From: Flavobacteriaceae bacterium UBA3339
GTDB lineage: Bacteria > Bacteroidota > Bacteroidia > Flavobacteriales > Flavobacteriaceae
Direction: 5' to 3'
Length of the DNA: 64,000 nucleotides
Assembly: GCA_002360925.1 (NCBI GenBank)
Contig: DERN01000007.1
Span: forward strand, 1-64,000
Shown: positions 18,444 to 27,464 of the stretch, piece by piece
How the letters are laid out: each line of letters opens with the position of its first letter
How positions within the stretch are numbered: the first letter of the stretch is position 1
The notes under the pieces: generated by a model
What the model was told of the DNA's origin: nothing
Seen by the model: the letters and a program-made list of their open reading frames with translations, nothing else
The model's database searches: none
Position numbers and translations under genes: made by a program

Positions 18444-18998
18444 TTAAATATTAAGTTTTAAAACAATAAGAATAATTAAAGAAACGATAATTATTGAAAT
18501 TGACGAAAGAATAAAAAAAAGTTTTAAATTATGTAATTTATTGATATAATCATACTTCGATTTTCCAGATATTAATAAAATAAGTTCTTTATAATTTGAA
18601 AATTGATAGTCAACAAACATAAAGATTCTATTATCAGATGTTTTGAAATGGAATGATTTATATTCTCCAAATCTACCATAATTTATGTGTTCATACCATT
18701 TTACTAAATCTTCATTTTTATATTCTAACTTCTTTTTTAATACCGGATATTCTATCAATATAGATTTTTCTATAATTATAAATCTTTCAAATAAAATAAT
18801 AGATCGAATAATAAATAAAATTCCAAAAGAAGTTAATAATCCTATAAAAATCTAACCTCCAAATTCTATTTGATTTTGTGGGGATTCAATTTGTCTTTTT
18901 AAAATGATATAAAGAATAAAAAGGCTCGGAATAATTGTAAAAATTAAGATTAAAACAAATTTCCAATGAATTTTTGATATTACTTTTTTTGAAATCAT
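18444..18998 (-). pseudogene. Membrane protein gene interrupted by one in-frame TAG
   Basis: From ATG at 18998 the frame reads 48 residues (MISKKVISKIHWKFVLILIF..., one membrane helix) to TAG at 18854-18852. The same frame then stays open for another 135 codons to 18444 without a shift. The second part holds a second helix, a soluble segment with WYEHINYGRFGEYKSFHFK, and a C-terminal helix. The joined protein would be about 183 residues, like an uncharacterised flavobacterial membrane protein I recall with the same KIHWKFVLI and WYEH..GRFGEYK blocks. Its start overlaps the pcrA stop (TAATG), so translation is coupled. An amber mutation, a sequencing error or a TTG restart at 18758 are all possible. 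Confidence 0.7.
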
Positions 18999-21331
18999 TA
19001 TTCCAAAATATTAAGTTTAGCAAAACGCAAAAGCAATTTTTTAATTCCGCCAGAATCAAACTGAATTTCGGCTTTTTTATCAGCTCCAACTCCTTCTAAA
19101 TTAAGAATTTTTCCTTTACCAAAACGATCGTGCATAATAATTTGTCCTTCTCTTAACTGTAAATTTTCATTCGGAACGTTCGATGAAACCGCTTTACTCA
19201 TTTCTTTCAGCCTTCTAATGTCGTGGTTTGGTTTTGGATCTTCGTTTTGTTTTACCCATTTTGGAGGCGTTCCCGAAACAGGTTTTGTTTGTCGAAGTTT
19301 AGATTTATCAACATCACCAAAAATATCGGGATTTATACTTGATTGATAACGATAATTCGTTTCCGGAGCCGATAAATATTCGATATACTGCGGATCGATT
19401 TCTTGAATAAACCGTGACGGATCACAATCGACCAATTTTCCCCAACGATAACGCGATTGTGCATACGTTAAATAGGCTTGATGTTCGGCGCGAGTCAAAG
19501 CTACATAAAAAAGGCGACGTTCTTCTTCCAAATCGGCGCGCGAATTCATACTCATAGCACTTGGAAACAAATCTTCTTCCATTCCTACAATAAAAACGGT
19601 AGGAAATTCTAATCCTTTTGCCAAGTGAATCGTCATTAAAGCTACACGATCATCATCGCCTTTATCGTTATCTAAATCTGTTGCCAAAGCTACATCTTCC
19701 ATGAATTCCGATAAACTTCCACGCGCTCCGTCAACCTCTTTTTGACCTTCGATAAAATCTTTAATTCCGTTTAAAAGCTCTTCAATATTCTCTAAACGCG
19801 TAACACCTTCTGGAGTTCCGTCTTTCTTTAATTCCTGAATCAGTCCCGTTTTTTTAACGATATAATCCGTTAAATAATAAGCATCGTTTGTTTCATCAAT
19901 AACTTTGAAATTCTGAATCATCGTAACAAAATCGTTGATTTTAGCTTTAGTTCCGGCTGTTAATTTCAAATCGATTTTATCAATATGCTGCATCACTTCA
20001 AAAATACTTCGTTTGTAATGATTTGCCGCGATATTCAGTTTTTCGACTGTTGTATTTCCGATTCCTCTTGTTGGATAATTGATAACGCGCACCAAAGCTT
20101 CTTCATCTTTCGGATTTACAACCAAACGCAAATAACTTAAAACATCTTTGATTTCTTTGCGCTGGTAAAACGACAAACCACCATAAATTCTGTACGGAAT
20201 ATCTTTTTTACGCAAAGCATCTTCCATTGCACGCGATTGCGCATTCGTTCGATACAAAATGGCAAAATCGCCATTGTTCATTTGGTTTTGCATTTTCTCT
20301 TCGAAAATGGTCGACGAAACAAATCGGCCTTCTTCTGCATCGGTAATGGAACGATGAACTTTGATTTTGGGACCGTCGGAATTTGCGGTCCAAACAACTT
20401 TTTCGAGTTTTGTTTTATTTTTATCGATGATTGTATTGGCAGCTTCTACAATGTTTTTGGTCGAACGATAATTCTGTTCTAATCGATACAATTGCACATT
20501 ATCGAAATCTTTCTGGAAATTCAAAATATTATTGATATTCGCTCCTCGGAATGCATAAATCGATTGCGCATCATCGCCTACTACACAAATATTCTGAAAA
20601 CGATCTGCTAAAGCTTTTACAATCATATATTGTGAATTATTGGTGTCCTGATACTCATCGACCATAATATAACGAAAACGATCTTGATATTTCAACAAAA
20701 CTTCTGGAAAACGCACTAATAATTCGTTGGTTTTTAATAATAAATCATCAAAATCCATTGCGCCGGCTTTAAAACATCTTTCAACATACGCTTGATACAA
20801 ATCGCCAATTCGTGGTTTTTTCGCCATTGCATCAGCTTCCATCAATTCCGGATTATTGAAATAAGCCTTTACCGTAATCATGTTATTTTTGTAGTTCGAA
20901 ATTCGATTTAAAACCTCTTTCGGTTTATAAATATCCTTATCTAACTGCATTTCCTTAATAATCTGACCAATTAATCGTTGCGAATCTTGTGAATCGTAAA
21001 TCGTAAAATTCGACGGATATCCCAATTTATCAGATTCAGCTCTTAAAATTCGAGCAAAAACCGAGTGAAAAGTTCCCATCCATAAATTTTTTGCTTCAGC
21101 CGAACCTACGATTTTAGAGATACGTTCCTTCATTTCACGAGCTGCTTTATTCGTAAAAGTAAGCGACAGAATGTTAAAAGCATCAACTCCTTGATTCATT
21201 AAATAAGCGATTCTCAATGTTAAAACGCGCGTTTTTCCCGAACCTGCGCCCGCAATAATAATCATTGGACCGTTTTTTTGAAGTACCGGAGCACGCTGCG
21301 CCTCGTTTAATTGATCTATATAGGTTTGCAT
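18998..21331 (-). CDS. ATP-dependent DNA helicase, UvrD/PcrA type
   Basis: 3'-5' DNA helicase of superfamily 1, for repair and for clearing replication and transcription blocks. I start at 21331 (MQTYIDQLNEAQR, 777 residues), because a promoter with exact spacing lies at 21352-21382. Motif I is AGAGSGKTR (about residue 28), motif II MVDEYQDTN, motif III VGDDAQSIYAFRGA, motif IV RLEQNYRS and motif VI YVALTRAEH. The C-terminal tail with the GxGKI-type HDRFGKGKILNLEG block is the RNA polymerase-binding Tudor-like domain of PcrA/UvrD. Confidence 0.94.
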   Translation of the reverse strand: MQTYIDQLNEAQRAPVLQKNGPMIIIAGAGSGKTRVLTLRIAYLMNQGVDAFNILSLTFTNKAAREMKERISKIVGSAEAKNLWMGTFHSVFARILRAESDKLGYPSNFTIYDSQDSQRLIGQIIKEMQLDKDIYKPKEVLNRISNYKNNMITVKAYFNNPELMEADAMAKKPRIGDLYQAYVERCFKAGAMDFDDLLLKTNELLVRFPEVLLKYQDRFRYIMVDEYQDTNNSQYMIVKALADRFQNICVVGDDAQSIYAFRGANINNILNFQKDFDNVQLYRLEQNYRSTKNIVEAANTIIDKNKTKLEKVVWTANSDGPKIKVHRSITDAEEGRFVSSTIFEEKMQNQMNNGDFAILYRTNAQSRAMEDALRKKDIPYRIYGGLSFYQRKEIKDVLSYLRLVVNPKDEEALVRVINYPTRGIGNTTVEKLNIAANHYKRSIFEVMQHIDKIDLKLTAGTKAKINDFVTMIQNFKVIDETNDAYYLTDYIVKKTGLIQELKKDGTPEGVTRLENIEELLNGIKDFIEGQKEVDGARGSLSEFMEDVALATDLDNDKGDDDRVALMTIHLAKGLEFPTVFIVGMEEDLFPSAMSMNSRADLEEERRLFYVALTRAEHQAYLTYAQSRYRWGKLVDCDPSRFIQEIDPQYIEYLSAPETNYRYQSSINPDIFGDVDKSKLRQTKPVSGTPPKWVKQNEDPKPNHDIRRLKEMSKAVSSNVPNENLQLREGQIIMHDRFGKGKILNLEGVGADKKAEIQFDSGGIKKLLLRFAKLNILE

Positions 21332-21351
21332 ATTCTTTGTTTCTAAACTAA

Positions 21352-21382
21352 CAAAGTTACTATTAGTAAAAATATTCAGCAA
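21352..21382 (-). promoter_or_regulatory. Promoter of the PcrA/UvrD helicase gene
   Basis: Minus strand TTG, 20 bases, TAACTTTG: a full consensus match 20 bases above the chosen ATG. It places the start at 21331 rather than at the longer frame. Confidence 0.65.
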
Positions 21383-21428
21383 ATAATATTATTTCCGTTT
21401 ATATTTGTTCTATCAAAATGGATATTAA

Positions 21429-21992
21429 ATGTTTTCAAATTTTACAGTGGATTGGAAAGAATCCTTACTTATTTTATTAGGTTTAATCATTATTATCTTG
21501 TTGTTTTATCTATTTAATCGAAAATCGATTGCGCAAGAAAAAGAAGCAAAAAGATTGTTGAAAGAGCGTTTCGAAAAAGAACAATTTCAGACACAAATAA
21601 GCAATGTTTCGACAAGAAAAGCTACTCCGCAAATTGTACAAGCCTATGAAAGATTGATTATTTTAATGGAACGTATCGATTTACAGAAATTAGTTGTACG
21701 AGTTGCTCCGATTTCTCAATTAAAACAAGATTATGCCAGTTTTTTGATTCAGAATATTGATCAGGAATTTGATTTTAATATTTCGCAACAATTATATGTT
21801 TCGGAAGAAGCTTGGGCGTTAATTTCGACAGCAAAACAAACCATTATTCAACAAATTTTGAAAACTAGTTTGAAAGAAGATATTAAAGATGCACAAAAGT
21901 TGCAGCAAGAACTATTGAGAATTCATAATTCGGGTTCTGTTACCGATTTGGCTAAGAACAGATTAAAGCAAGAATTTAATAGTTTGGTTTAA
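21429..21992 (+). CDS. Membrane-anchored hypothetical protein, 187 aa
   Basis: One N-terminal membrane helix (about 12-31), a charged coiled-coil stretch (35-58), then a helical cytoplasmic domain with QIVQAYERLIILMERIDLQK and LKQDYASFLIQ. I recall similar proteins as conserved but uncharacterised in flavobacteria. Divergent from pcrA, from which it is separated by 97 bases. No function assigned. Confidence 0.7.
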   Translation: MFSNFTVDWKESLLILLGLIIIILLFYLFNRKSIAQEKEAKRLLKERFEKEQFQTQISNVSTRKATPQIVQAYERLIILMERIDLQKLVVRVAPISQLKQDYASFLIQNIDQEFDFNISQQLYVSEEAWALISTAKQTIIQQILKTSLKEDIKDAQKLQQELLRIHNSGSVTDLAKNRLKQEFNSLV

Positions 21993-22030
21993 TTTTTGTG
22001 AGATATTTTAAAACTTAAAAATTGAACAAC

Positions 22031-22228
22031 ATGAAAAAGATATTATTTATTTTAGGAATCGCTTTTTTTGCAAGTTGTGAATCATCAGATAATTGTCACT
22101 GCGAAGTTTACGAAAACATTGGAACAGAAGAAGCTCCACAATTACGATTTATAGGAAAATTAGATGGTGATTGTGAGAGTCAAGAACAAAAAGAAGGATA
22201 TATTTACCAAACGGTTAGTTGTGAATAA
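22031..22228 (+). CDS. Small Cys-patterned lipoprotein, 65 aa
   Basis: MKKILFILGIAFFASC is a lipoprotein signal, so the mature peptide is about 50 residues. It has a CHC pair, a GDCES block and ends VSCE. The prophage lipoprotein at 58932-59147 has the same plan: lipobox Cys, CxC, DCE, final VxCE. An ATG at 22022 would add three residues. Function unknown; the cysteines suggest disulfides or metal binding. Confidence 0.7.
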   Translation: MKKILFILGIAFFASCESSDNCHCEVYENIGTEEAPQLRFIGKLDGDCESQEQKEGYIYQTVSCE

Positions 22229-22257
22229 AAAACGGATCTTTAAAAGATCCATTTTTT
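22227..22257 (+). terminator. Terminator after the small lipoprotein gene
   Basis: GGATCTTT, one base, AAAGATCC, preceded by six A and followed by ATTTTTT. Confidence 0.8.
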
Positions 22258-22290
22258 ATATATCGTAAAATTTTGCTATTCAACTAAAAA

Positions 22291-22384
22291 GGCAAGCGAC
22301 CTACATCGCACCGCTACAACCACATACCTTTGCTGTGTTCCCACCCTGGAGGAGTCTGTAGGAGCTGGTCGTGTAGGACTTGCC
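22291..22384 (-). ncRNA. ffs: Signal recognition particle RNA, small bacterial type (4.5S-like)
   Basis: Read on the minus strand the RNA begins GGCAAGTCCTACACGACC and ends GGTCGCTTGCC, so the two ends pair as a long hairpin. Near the apex it has the Ffh-binding core: CCAGGGTGGGAACACAGCAAAGG, split as CCAGGGTGGGAA and CACAGCAAAGG, contains the GGAA-type tetraloop and the AGCA side of the symmetric loop. About 94 nucleotides, the usual size. It pairs with Ffh and FtsY to bring membrane proteins to the translocon. A perfect promoter sits directly upstream. Confidence 0.9.
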
Positions 22385-22388
22385 AGTG

Positions 22389-22418
22389 CAAATATACAAA
22401 CAAATTATATTTATGCAA
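22389..22418 (-). promoter_or_regulatory. Promoter of SRP RNA
   Basis: Minus strand TTG, 19 bases, TATATTTG, ending five bases before the RNA 5' end. It is one of the cleanest consensus promoters in the window and supports the RNA boundaries. Confidence 0.8.
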
Positions 22419-22423
22419 CACTT

Positions 22424-22453
22424 TTGATAAATTAAAAAAGCGTTGTATACTTG
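22424..22453 (+). promoter_or_regulatory. Promoter of the glutaminyl cyclase gene
   Basis: TTG, 19 bases, TATACTTG (one mismatch in the -7 box), 20 bases before the ATG. It is back to back with the SRP RNA promoter. Confidence 0.5.
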
Positions 22454-22473
22454 TATGTAAATTCAATTCCGTT

Positions 22474-23562
22474 ATGAAAAAACATAAATATTTAACAATC
22501 TTAGCTTTATCGGCTTTTTTCTTTTCTTGTAATAATGATAAAAAAAATGAAATTTATTCTTTTACTATAGATTCAACTAACTTAAAACAGACATATTCCT
22601 TAGGAGAAGAGATTGATTTAAAGTTAAAAAACGATTCCAATATTACATTTGATTCGGTTCAATATTATATCAATGATATTAAAATAGGATCGGTTAAATC
22701 TAACGAAAATCTAAAATACTCGTTATCTAATCAAAAACATGGAGAACAAATTATTAAAGCAATTGCTTTTATTGATGGGAAACCAAGCGAAATCTCAATA
22801 AAGGTTGATATATTATCACATGTCCATCCTACTATTTATACTTACACAATTGTCAACACATATCCTCATGATATTAAAGCTTACACGCAAGGATTAGAGT
22901 TTTATGGCGACATTTTAATTGAAAGTACAGGAAATGGTGAAGGAGTAGGAACTAGAACAAGAGGAAAGTCAAGCGTTAGAAAAGTTAATCCTAAAACAGG
23001 AGAAATTTTAAAAATTAATGAATTAGATGATTCTATTTTTGGTGAAGGAGCTACAGTTTTAAATAAAAAAATCTATCAGTTAACTTATCAAAATAATGAA
23101 GGATATGTTTATAATTTAGAAACATTAGAAAAAGAAAAAACACTACCTTATTTCCAAAAAATGGAAGGATGGGGTTTAACAAATGATGGAACAAATCTTT
23201 ATATGACGGATGGTTCAGACCGAGTGTATAAGATTAATCCAAATGATTTTAAATTGATTGACTATATTGTTGTTTCTCTTCCTGAACAAACCGTTCCTTC
23301 AGTAAATGAATTGGAATGGGTAAACGGACAAATTTATGCGAATTTTTACGGTCGAGATTCAATTGGTATTTTTGATCCAAAAGATGGAACTGTAACAGGA
23401 GTAATAGATTTATCTGATTTAAAAAATAAAGTAACCTCTCATCCTGATTTAGATGTTTTAAATGGAATTGCATATAATAAAAAAACAGATACTTTCTTTG
23501 TAACAGGGAAAAACTGGGATAAAATGTTTGAAATTAAGATAAATAATCAAGCAATACCTTAA
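22474..23562 (+). CDS. Glutaminyl-peptide cyclotransferase, lipoprotein
   Basis: Forms N-terminal pyroglutamate on peptides and proteins. The start at 22474 (MKKHKYLTI, 362 residues) gives a lipoprotein signal ending FFFSC. The upstream in-frame start would lie inside SRP RNA. Residues about 20-115 look like an Ig-like or chaperone-like extension. The plant/bacterial glutamine cyclotransferase beta-propeller follows, with YTQGLEF, TGxGEG, WGLTNDG and LNGIAYN blocks. Pyroglutamate caps occur on many exported Bacteroidota proteins, so an envelope role fits. Confidence 0.87.
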   Translation: MKKHKYLTILALSAFFFSCNNDKKNEIYSFTIDSTNLKQTYSLGEEIDLKLKNDSNITFDSVQYYINDIKIGSVKSNENLKYSLSNQKHGEQIIKAIAFIDGKPSEISIKVDILSHVHPTIYTYTIVNTYPHDIKAYTQGLEFYGDILIESTGNGEGVGTRTRGKSSVRKVNPKTGEILKINELDDSIFGEGATVLNKKIYQLTYQNNEGYVYNLETLEKEKTLPYFQKMEGWGLTNDGTNLYMTDGSDRVYKINPNDFKLIDYIVVSLPEQTVPSVNELEWVNGQIYANFYGRDSIGIFDPKDGTVTGVIDLSDLKNKVTSHPDLDVLNGIAYNKKTDTFFVTGKNWDKMFEIKINNQAIP

Positions 23563-23577
23563 GATATAAACCTACAA

Positions 23578-23609
23578 AAAAAGAGCAACTTTACAAAGTT
23601 GCTCTTTTT
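23578..23609. terminator. Bidirectional terminator
   Basis: AAAAAGAGCAACTTT and its complement around a two-base gap, with A- and T-runs. Shared by the cyclase gene and the YceI-like gene. Confidence 0.85.
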
Positions 23610-23628
23610 AATATAACAAATAAATTGA

Positions 23629-24225
23629 TTATTGTTTTGTGATTTCAACGTTGATATCAACTTCTGTCCAAGTTTTATCAGCGTGTAGTTCCTTACATAA
23701 TTCGTGAATACTGTTGAATGCTTTTGTTCCATCAAAATCAGCAATAATGTCGATGTTTCCTTTTAAAGCAATCGTGTTTCCAATAATGGTGTAATTAAAT
23801 TCTTTTTGTTTGGTAACGCCGTTCATTGTAATTTCAATAGTTGCTTTTCCATCTTTAAAATCAACAAATTTACCTGTAATATCTCCAGCCATTAATTTAA
23901 AAAAGCTGTTGAATAATTTGGTATCTCTTTCCTGATCTTTAGAATTAACTGTTGAAGTAACCACTTTAAAAGTTGCATCTTTAATATCTTGTTCGATATT
24001 TCCAGAATCTTTAGCACCGCTTAATTCAATGTCATTAAAAGTACCCGAAACTCCAATTTTATCCGGAGTTTTATAAGCTGTCCACTCTAATTTATGTAAA
24101 TAACTTACTTTTTCAGCAACCGGAACTTCTTCTAATTGTGGCTCCTCTGCTTTTTTTGCTTCTTCTTTTTTACAACCTACAAATACGGCTGCGCACAATG
24201 CTAATGCTGCTATTGTTTTTTTCAT
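23629..24225 (-). CDS. YceI-like domain lipoprotein
   Basis: MKKTIAALALCAAVFVGCKK is a lipoprotein signal, followed by an acidic linker (20-40). The rest fits the YceI lipocalin-like fold: GVSGTFNDIELSGAK, VVTSTVNSKDQERD and FNSFFKLMAGDITGKF blocks correspond to the conserved strands. YceI proteins bind isoprenoid or lipid ligands in the envelope; the ligand here is unknown. A TACATTTG box (complement 24243-24250) may be its promoter. Confidence 0.8.
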   Translation of the reverse strand: MKKTIAALALCAAVFVGCKKEEAKKAEEPQLEEVPVAEKVSYLHKLEWTAYKTPDKIGVSGTFNDIELSGAKDSGNIEQDIKDATFKVVTSTVNSKDQERDTKLFNSFFKLMAGDITGKFVDFKDGKATIEITMNGVTKQKEFNYTIIGNTIALKGNIDIIADFDGTKAFNSIHELCKELHADKTWTEVDINVEITKQ

Positions 24226-24290
24226 TATTTTAGTTTTTGTTTCAAATGTAGCTATTCTTGAAATGTTTAAATTTTAAATATTTGTTAATA

Positions 24291-26855
24291 TTATCCACAT
24301 TTAGAAGAACCACAATCTTTACAAGTTAAACATCCTTCTTGATACATTAAATTAGTCGAATTACAATTCGTACATTTTTGACCGTTTGCTTCCGTTCCAT
24401 CTGGTACAAAACGTTTTAATGCGCGTGCAACTCCATTTTTCCAAGTGTTGATTGATTCGTTGTCTAATTGTAACGAGTTAATCAAATCAACTACATTTTC
24501 TATCTTCATTCCGTGACGTAAAGTTCCGGAAATTAATTTTGCGTAGTTCCAGAAAACAGGATCAAAACGATATGATAATCCTTCGATTGTTGTTTTGTAT
24601 CCGCGTTGATTTACATATTGGAAATCGTAACGAGAATTTCCTTTTTCATCTCGATTTTTAATAATAAATCCATCATTTACCCAACGAGGTAATAAAATTC
24701 CGTCTTCGTCATCTGCCAAGCCCGTAAAGATTTCGTACGGACGATCATCGATTTTTCCGATAAAAGCAATCCATTTTTCCTTATTATTTTGGAAACGAAC
24801 AATATCACAAGCTAATATTTGCGGACGTTTTGTTGGAAAAGAAGTTGCGTTTTCTTCAACAGTTTCTTTCTTTTCTTCTTTTTTATCGTTCGAAATCAAT
24901 ACTCCAGAACGAGATCCATCGCGATAAACCGTAACTCCTTTACAACCAACTTCCCAAGCTTTCATATACAATTGACCAACCAATTCTTCTGAAACATCGT
25001 TTGGAACGTTAATCGTAACCGAAATAGAATGATCGACCCATTTTTGGATAGCGCCTTGCATTTCTACTTTACTTAACCAATCTACATCGTTCGAAGTTGC
25101 TTTGTAATAAGGCGATTTTTCGATCAATTCGTTGATTTCTTCTTGTGAATAATTTTGAGTGCTATCGTATCCGTTTATATCCATCCACATTTTGAATTTA
25201 TGGTGAAAAACCACGTATTCTTCCCACGAATCTCCAACTTCATCAATAAAATCTACACGAACATCTTTATCGTTCGGATTTACTTTTCTACGACGTTTGT
25301 AAACCGGCATAAAAACCGGTTCGATTCCCGAAGTTGTTTGCGATAAAATAGAAGTCGACCCTGTTGGAGCAATAGTCAACAAAGCAATATTTCTACGCCC
25401 GTATTCTTGCATATCGTTATACAATTCCGGATCGTTTTCTTTAATACGCAATGCAAACGGATTATTTGCTTCGCGTTTTGCATCGTAAATAGCAAATGCT
25501 CCGCGCTCTTTTGCCATTTCTACAGACGAACGATAAGCAGCCAAAGCCAATGTTTTATGTAAATTTACCGAAAATTCGTTTCCTTCTTTAGATCCGTAAC
25601 GGATTCCTAAAGCAGCCAACATATCTCCTTCTGCTGTAATTCCAACTCCGGTTCTGCGTCCTTCTTCCGCTTTTTTGCGAATTTCTACCCATAAATTGCG
25701 TTCAATTCGTTTTACTTCGGCTTCTTCCGGATCTTCATCGATTTTTTGTAGAATCGTATCAATTTTTTCTAATTCTAAATCAATAATATCATCCATCATT
25801 CGTTGAGCAATTGCAACGTGTTTTTTGAACAATTCAAAATCAAAATAAGCTTCTTTCGTAAATGGATTTACGACATACGAAAATAAATTGATTGCCAATA
25901 AACGACACGAATCGTAAGCACATAACGGAATTTCGCCACAAGGATTTGTCGATAAAGTTTTATATCCTAAATCGGCATAACAATCGGGTAACGATTCACG
26001 AATAATGGTATCCCAAAATAAAATTCCAGGTTCAGCAGATTTCCATGCATTATGAACGATTTTTTTCCATAAATCGGCTGCATTTAATTCTCGTGTAAAT
26101 TTAGGATTTGCTGAGAAAACAGGATATTTCTGCGTGTACATTTCTTTGTTTTGAACAGCGTTCATAAACGAATCATCGATACGAACCGAAACGTTTGCTC
26201 CTGTAACTTTTCCTTGTTCTAATTTAGCGTCGATAAATCCTTCCGCATCCGGATGATTAACCGAAACCGACAACATTAAAGCTCCGCGACGACCGTCTTG
26301 CGCAACTTCGCGCGTTGAATTCGAGAAACGCTCCATAAAAGGAACCAATCCTGTTGAAGTTAAAGCCGAATTTTTAACCGGAGAACCTTTTGGACGAATG
26401 TGCGATAAGTCATGCCCTACTCCACCGCGACGTTTCATTAACTGAACTTGTTCTTGATCAATTTTCATAATTCCGCCGTACGAATCACTTTCGCCGTTGT
26501 TTCCGATAACAAAACAGTTTGAAAGAGATGCGATTTGGAATGGATTTCCAATTCCTGTCATTGGACTTCCTTGCGGAATGATGTAGGTGAAATTTTTAAT
26601 CAAATCAAAAATTTCTTCTTCACTCATCGGATTTTGATAACGAGTTTCAATTCGAGCAATTTCCGATGCAATACGTTGGTGCATGTCATCCGGTGTTTTT
26701 TCGTAAATATTACCCTGAGAATCTTTCAAAGCATATTTATTTACGAATACCGTTGCTGCCAAAACATCTCCTTTAAAATATTCGGTCGATGCTTTTACTG
26801 CTTCTTCATTTGTATAAGTCTTTTTCATTTCTAAAACCTCTGGTTCCATTTCCAT
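24291..26855 (-). CDS. nrdJ: Adenosylcobalamin-dependent (class II) ribonucleotide reductase
   Basis: Reduces ribonucleotides to deoxyribonucleotides using a B12-generated radical, without oxygen. 854 residues. The redox Cys114 is in SLSNCFV, the NPCGEIPLC catalytic block is at 304-312 (thiyl Cys306, Glu308) and the PTGSTSILSQTTSGIEP phosphate-binding loop is near 500. The C-terminus (about 825-854) has CTNC, GCLTC and CGSSKCG, the Cys-rich tail that relays reducing power. No N-terminal ATP-cone is visible. It is divergent from the class I genes. A start at the internal Met10 is also possible. Confidence 0.95.
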   Translation of the reverse strand: MEMEPEVLEMKKTYTNEEAVKASTEYFKGDVLAATVFVNKYALKDSQGNIYEKTPDDMHQRIASEIARIETRYQNPMSEEEIFDLIKNFTYIIPQGSPMTGIGNPFQIASLSNCFVIGNNGESDSYGGIMKIDQEQVQLMKRRGGVGHDLSHIRPKGSPVKNSALTSTGLVPFMERFSNSTREVAQDGRRGALMLSVSVNHPDAEGFIDAKLEQGKVTGANVSVRIDDSFMNAVQNKEMYTQKYPVFSANPKFTRELNAADLWKKIVHNAWKSAEPGILFWDTIIRESLPDCYADLGYKTLSTNPCGEIPLCAYDSCRLLAINLFSYVVNPFTKEAYFDFELFKKHVAIAQRMMDDIIDLELEKIDTILQKIDEDPEEAEVKRIERNLWVEIRKKAEEGRRTGVGITAEGDMLAALGIRYGSKEGNEFSVNLHKTLALAAYRSSVEMAKERGAFAIYDAKREANNPFALRIKENDPELYNDMQEYGRRNIALLTIAPTGSTSILSQTTSGIEPVFMPVYKRRRKVNPNDKDVRVDFIDEVGDSWEEYVVFHHKFKMWMDINGYDSTQNYSQEEINELIEKSPYYKATSNDVDWLSKVEMQGAIQKWVDHSISVTINVPNDVSEELVGQLYMKAWEVGCKGVTVYRDGSRSGVLISNDKKEEKKETVEENATSFPTKRPQILACDIVRFQNNKEKWIAFIGKIDDRPYEIFTGLADDEDGILLPRWVNDGFIIKNRDEKGNSRYDFQYVNQRGYKTTIEGLSYRFDPVFWNYAKLISGTLRHGMKIENVVDLINSLQLDNESINTWKNGVARALKRFVPDGTEANGQKCTNCNSTNLMYQEGCLTCKDCGSSKCG

Positions 26856-26960
26856 AGTATCTTTTTTATTAATTTTTCTTACGGCTTATTTTGTCTAATT
26901 CCTTAAAAAACAAGCTTCTATTTAAAACCTATTTTCACAGGAAAGAACTGTCTAAAATTA

Positions 26961-26992
26961 CAAAGATTTTTTAAATAAATACAGCATAACAA
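26961..26992 (-). promoter_or_regulatory. Possible nrdJ promoter
   Basis: Minus strand TTG, 21 bases, AATCTTTG (one mismatch to TAnnTTTG), about 105 bases above nrdJ. The surrounding 26856-27240 is very A-rich and otherwise shows no gene. Confidence 0.35.
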
Positions 26993-27015
26993 AAAAATAA
27001 CATTTATACTTATCA

Positions 27016-27090
27016 ACAACCGTTAATAACATTATAAAAATAAAAGTTTACAAAAAAAACAAACTAAAACTCTAAATAACAAACGGTTGT
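27016..27090. repeat. Spaced 9-bp inverted repeat in the nrd intergenic region
   Basis: ACAACCGTT at 27016-27024 and AACGGTTGT at 27082-27090. These are the only GC-containing blocks in a long A-rich stretch between divergent nrd genes. They do not match the NrdR box as I know it. They could be a regulator's half-sites or chance. Confidence 0.35.
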
Positions 27091-27247
27091 GTTTTTTAAA
27101 AAACAAAAAAGTTTACAAAAAATAAAAACATTTAAAAATCAATACATAAAACAATTTTAAAAATCAAACAAACATATCAAAATCATTATCAACAAAAATT
27201 GTTCATAACTTATGATTAATTTTTCTTTAAAAAGTGAAATAATTAAG

Positions 27248-27390
27248 ATACATTTGGGATATCCTTTTTTACCGAAAAAAGAGAATCAAGTGTAAACCTT
27301 GAACTGTTGCGCAACTGTAAATAAGTCAGACAACTTATGAGTCAGACCTCTGGTAAAAGGCAGCGTTGCTTTCGCACAAAAAGTAAATGT
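27248..27390 (+). promoter_or_regulatory. Cobalamin riboswitch in the leader of nrdB-nrdA
   Basis: The conserved core is clear: GAATCAAGTGTAAACCTTGA, then ACTGTTGCGCAACTGTAA (27303-27320), AAGTCAGA, and the B12 box TGAGTCAGACCTCTG at 27338-27352. ACATTT at 27250-27255 pairs with AAATGT at 27385-27390 to close P1. Adenosylcobalamin binding normally shuts off the gene downstream, here class I RNR, about 75 bases further on. Known examples (for instance in Streptomyces) switch off class I RNR when B12 is present and class II can work. Confidence 0.88.
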
Positions 27391-27464
27391 CTATAAGAAC
27401 TTTCCTTTTTAATGGATATGTTTTTTCGGAATTTACTTCATTGTTTCATATAAAAAATAAAGTT

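Noticed and set aside
22330..22473. Extended start of the glutaminyl cyclase gene
   Set aside because: It would lie inside SRP RNA and its promoter; the lipoprotein signal begins only at 22474.
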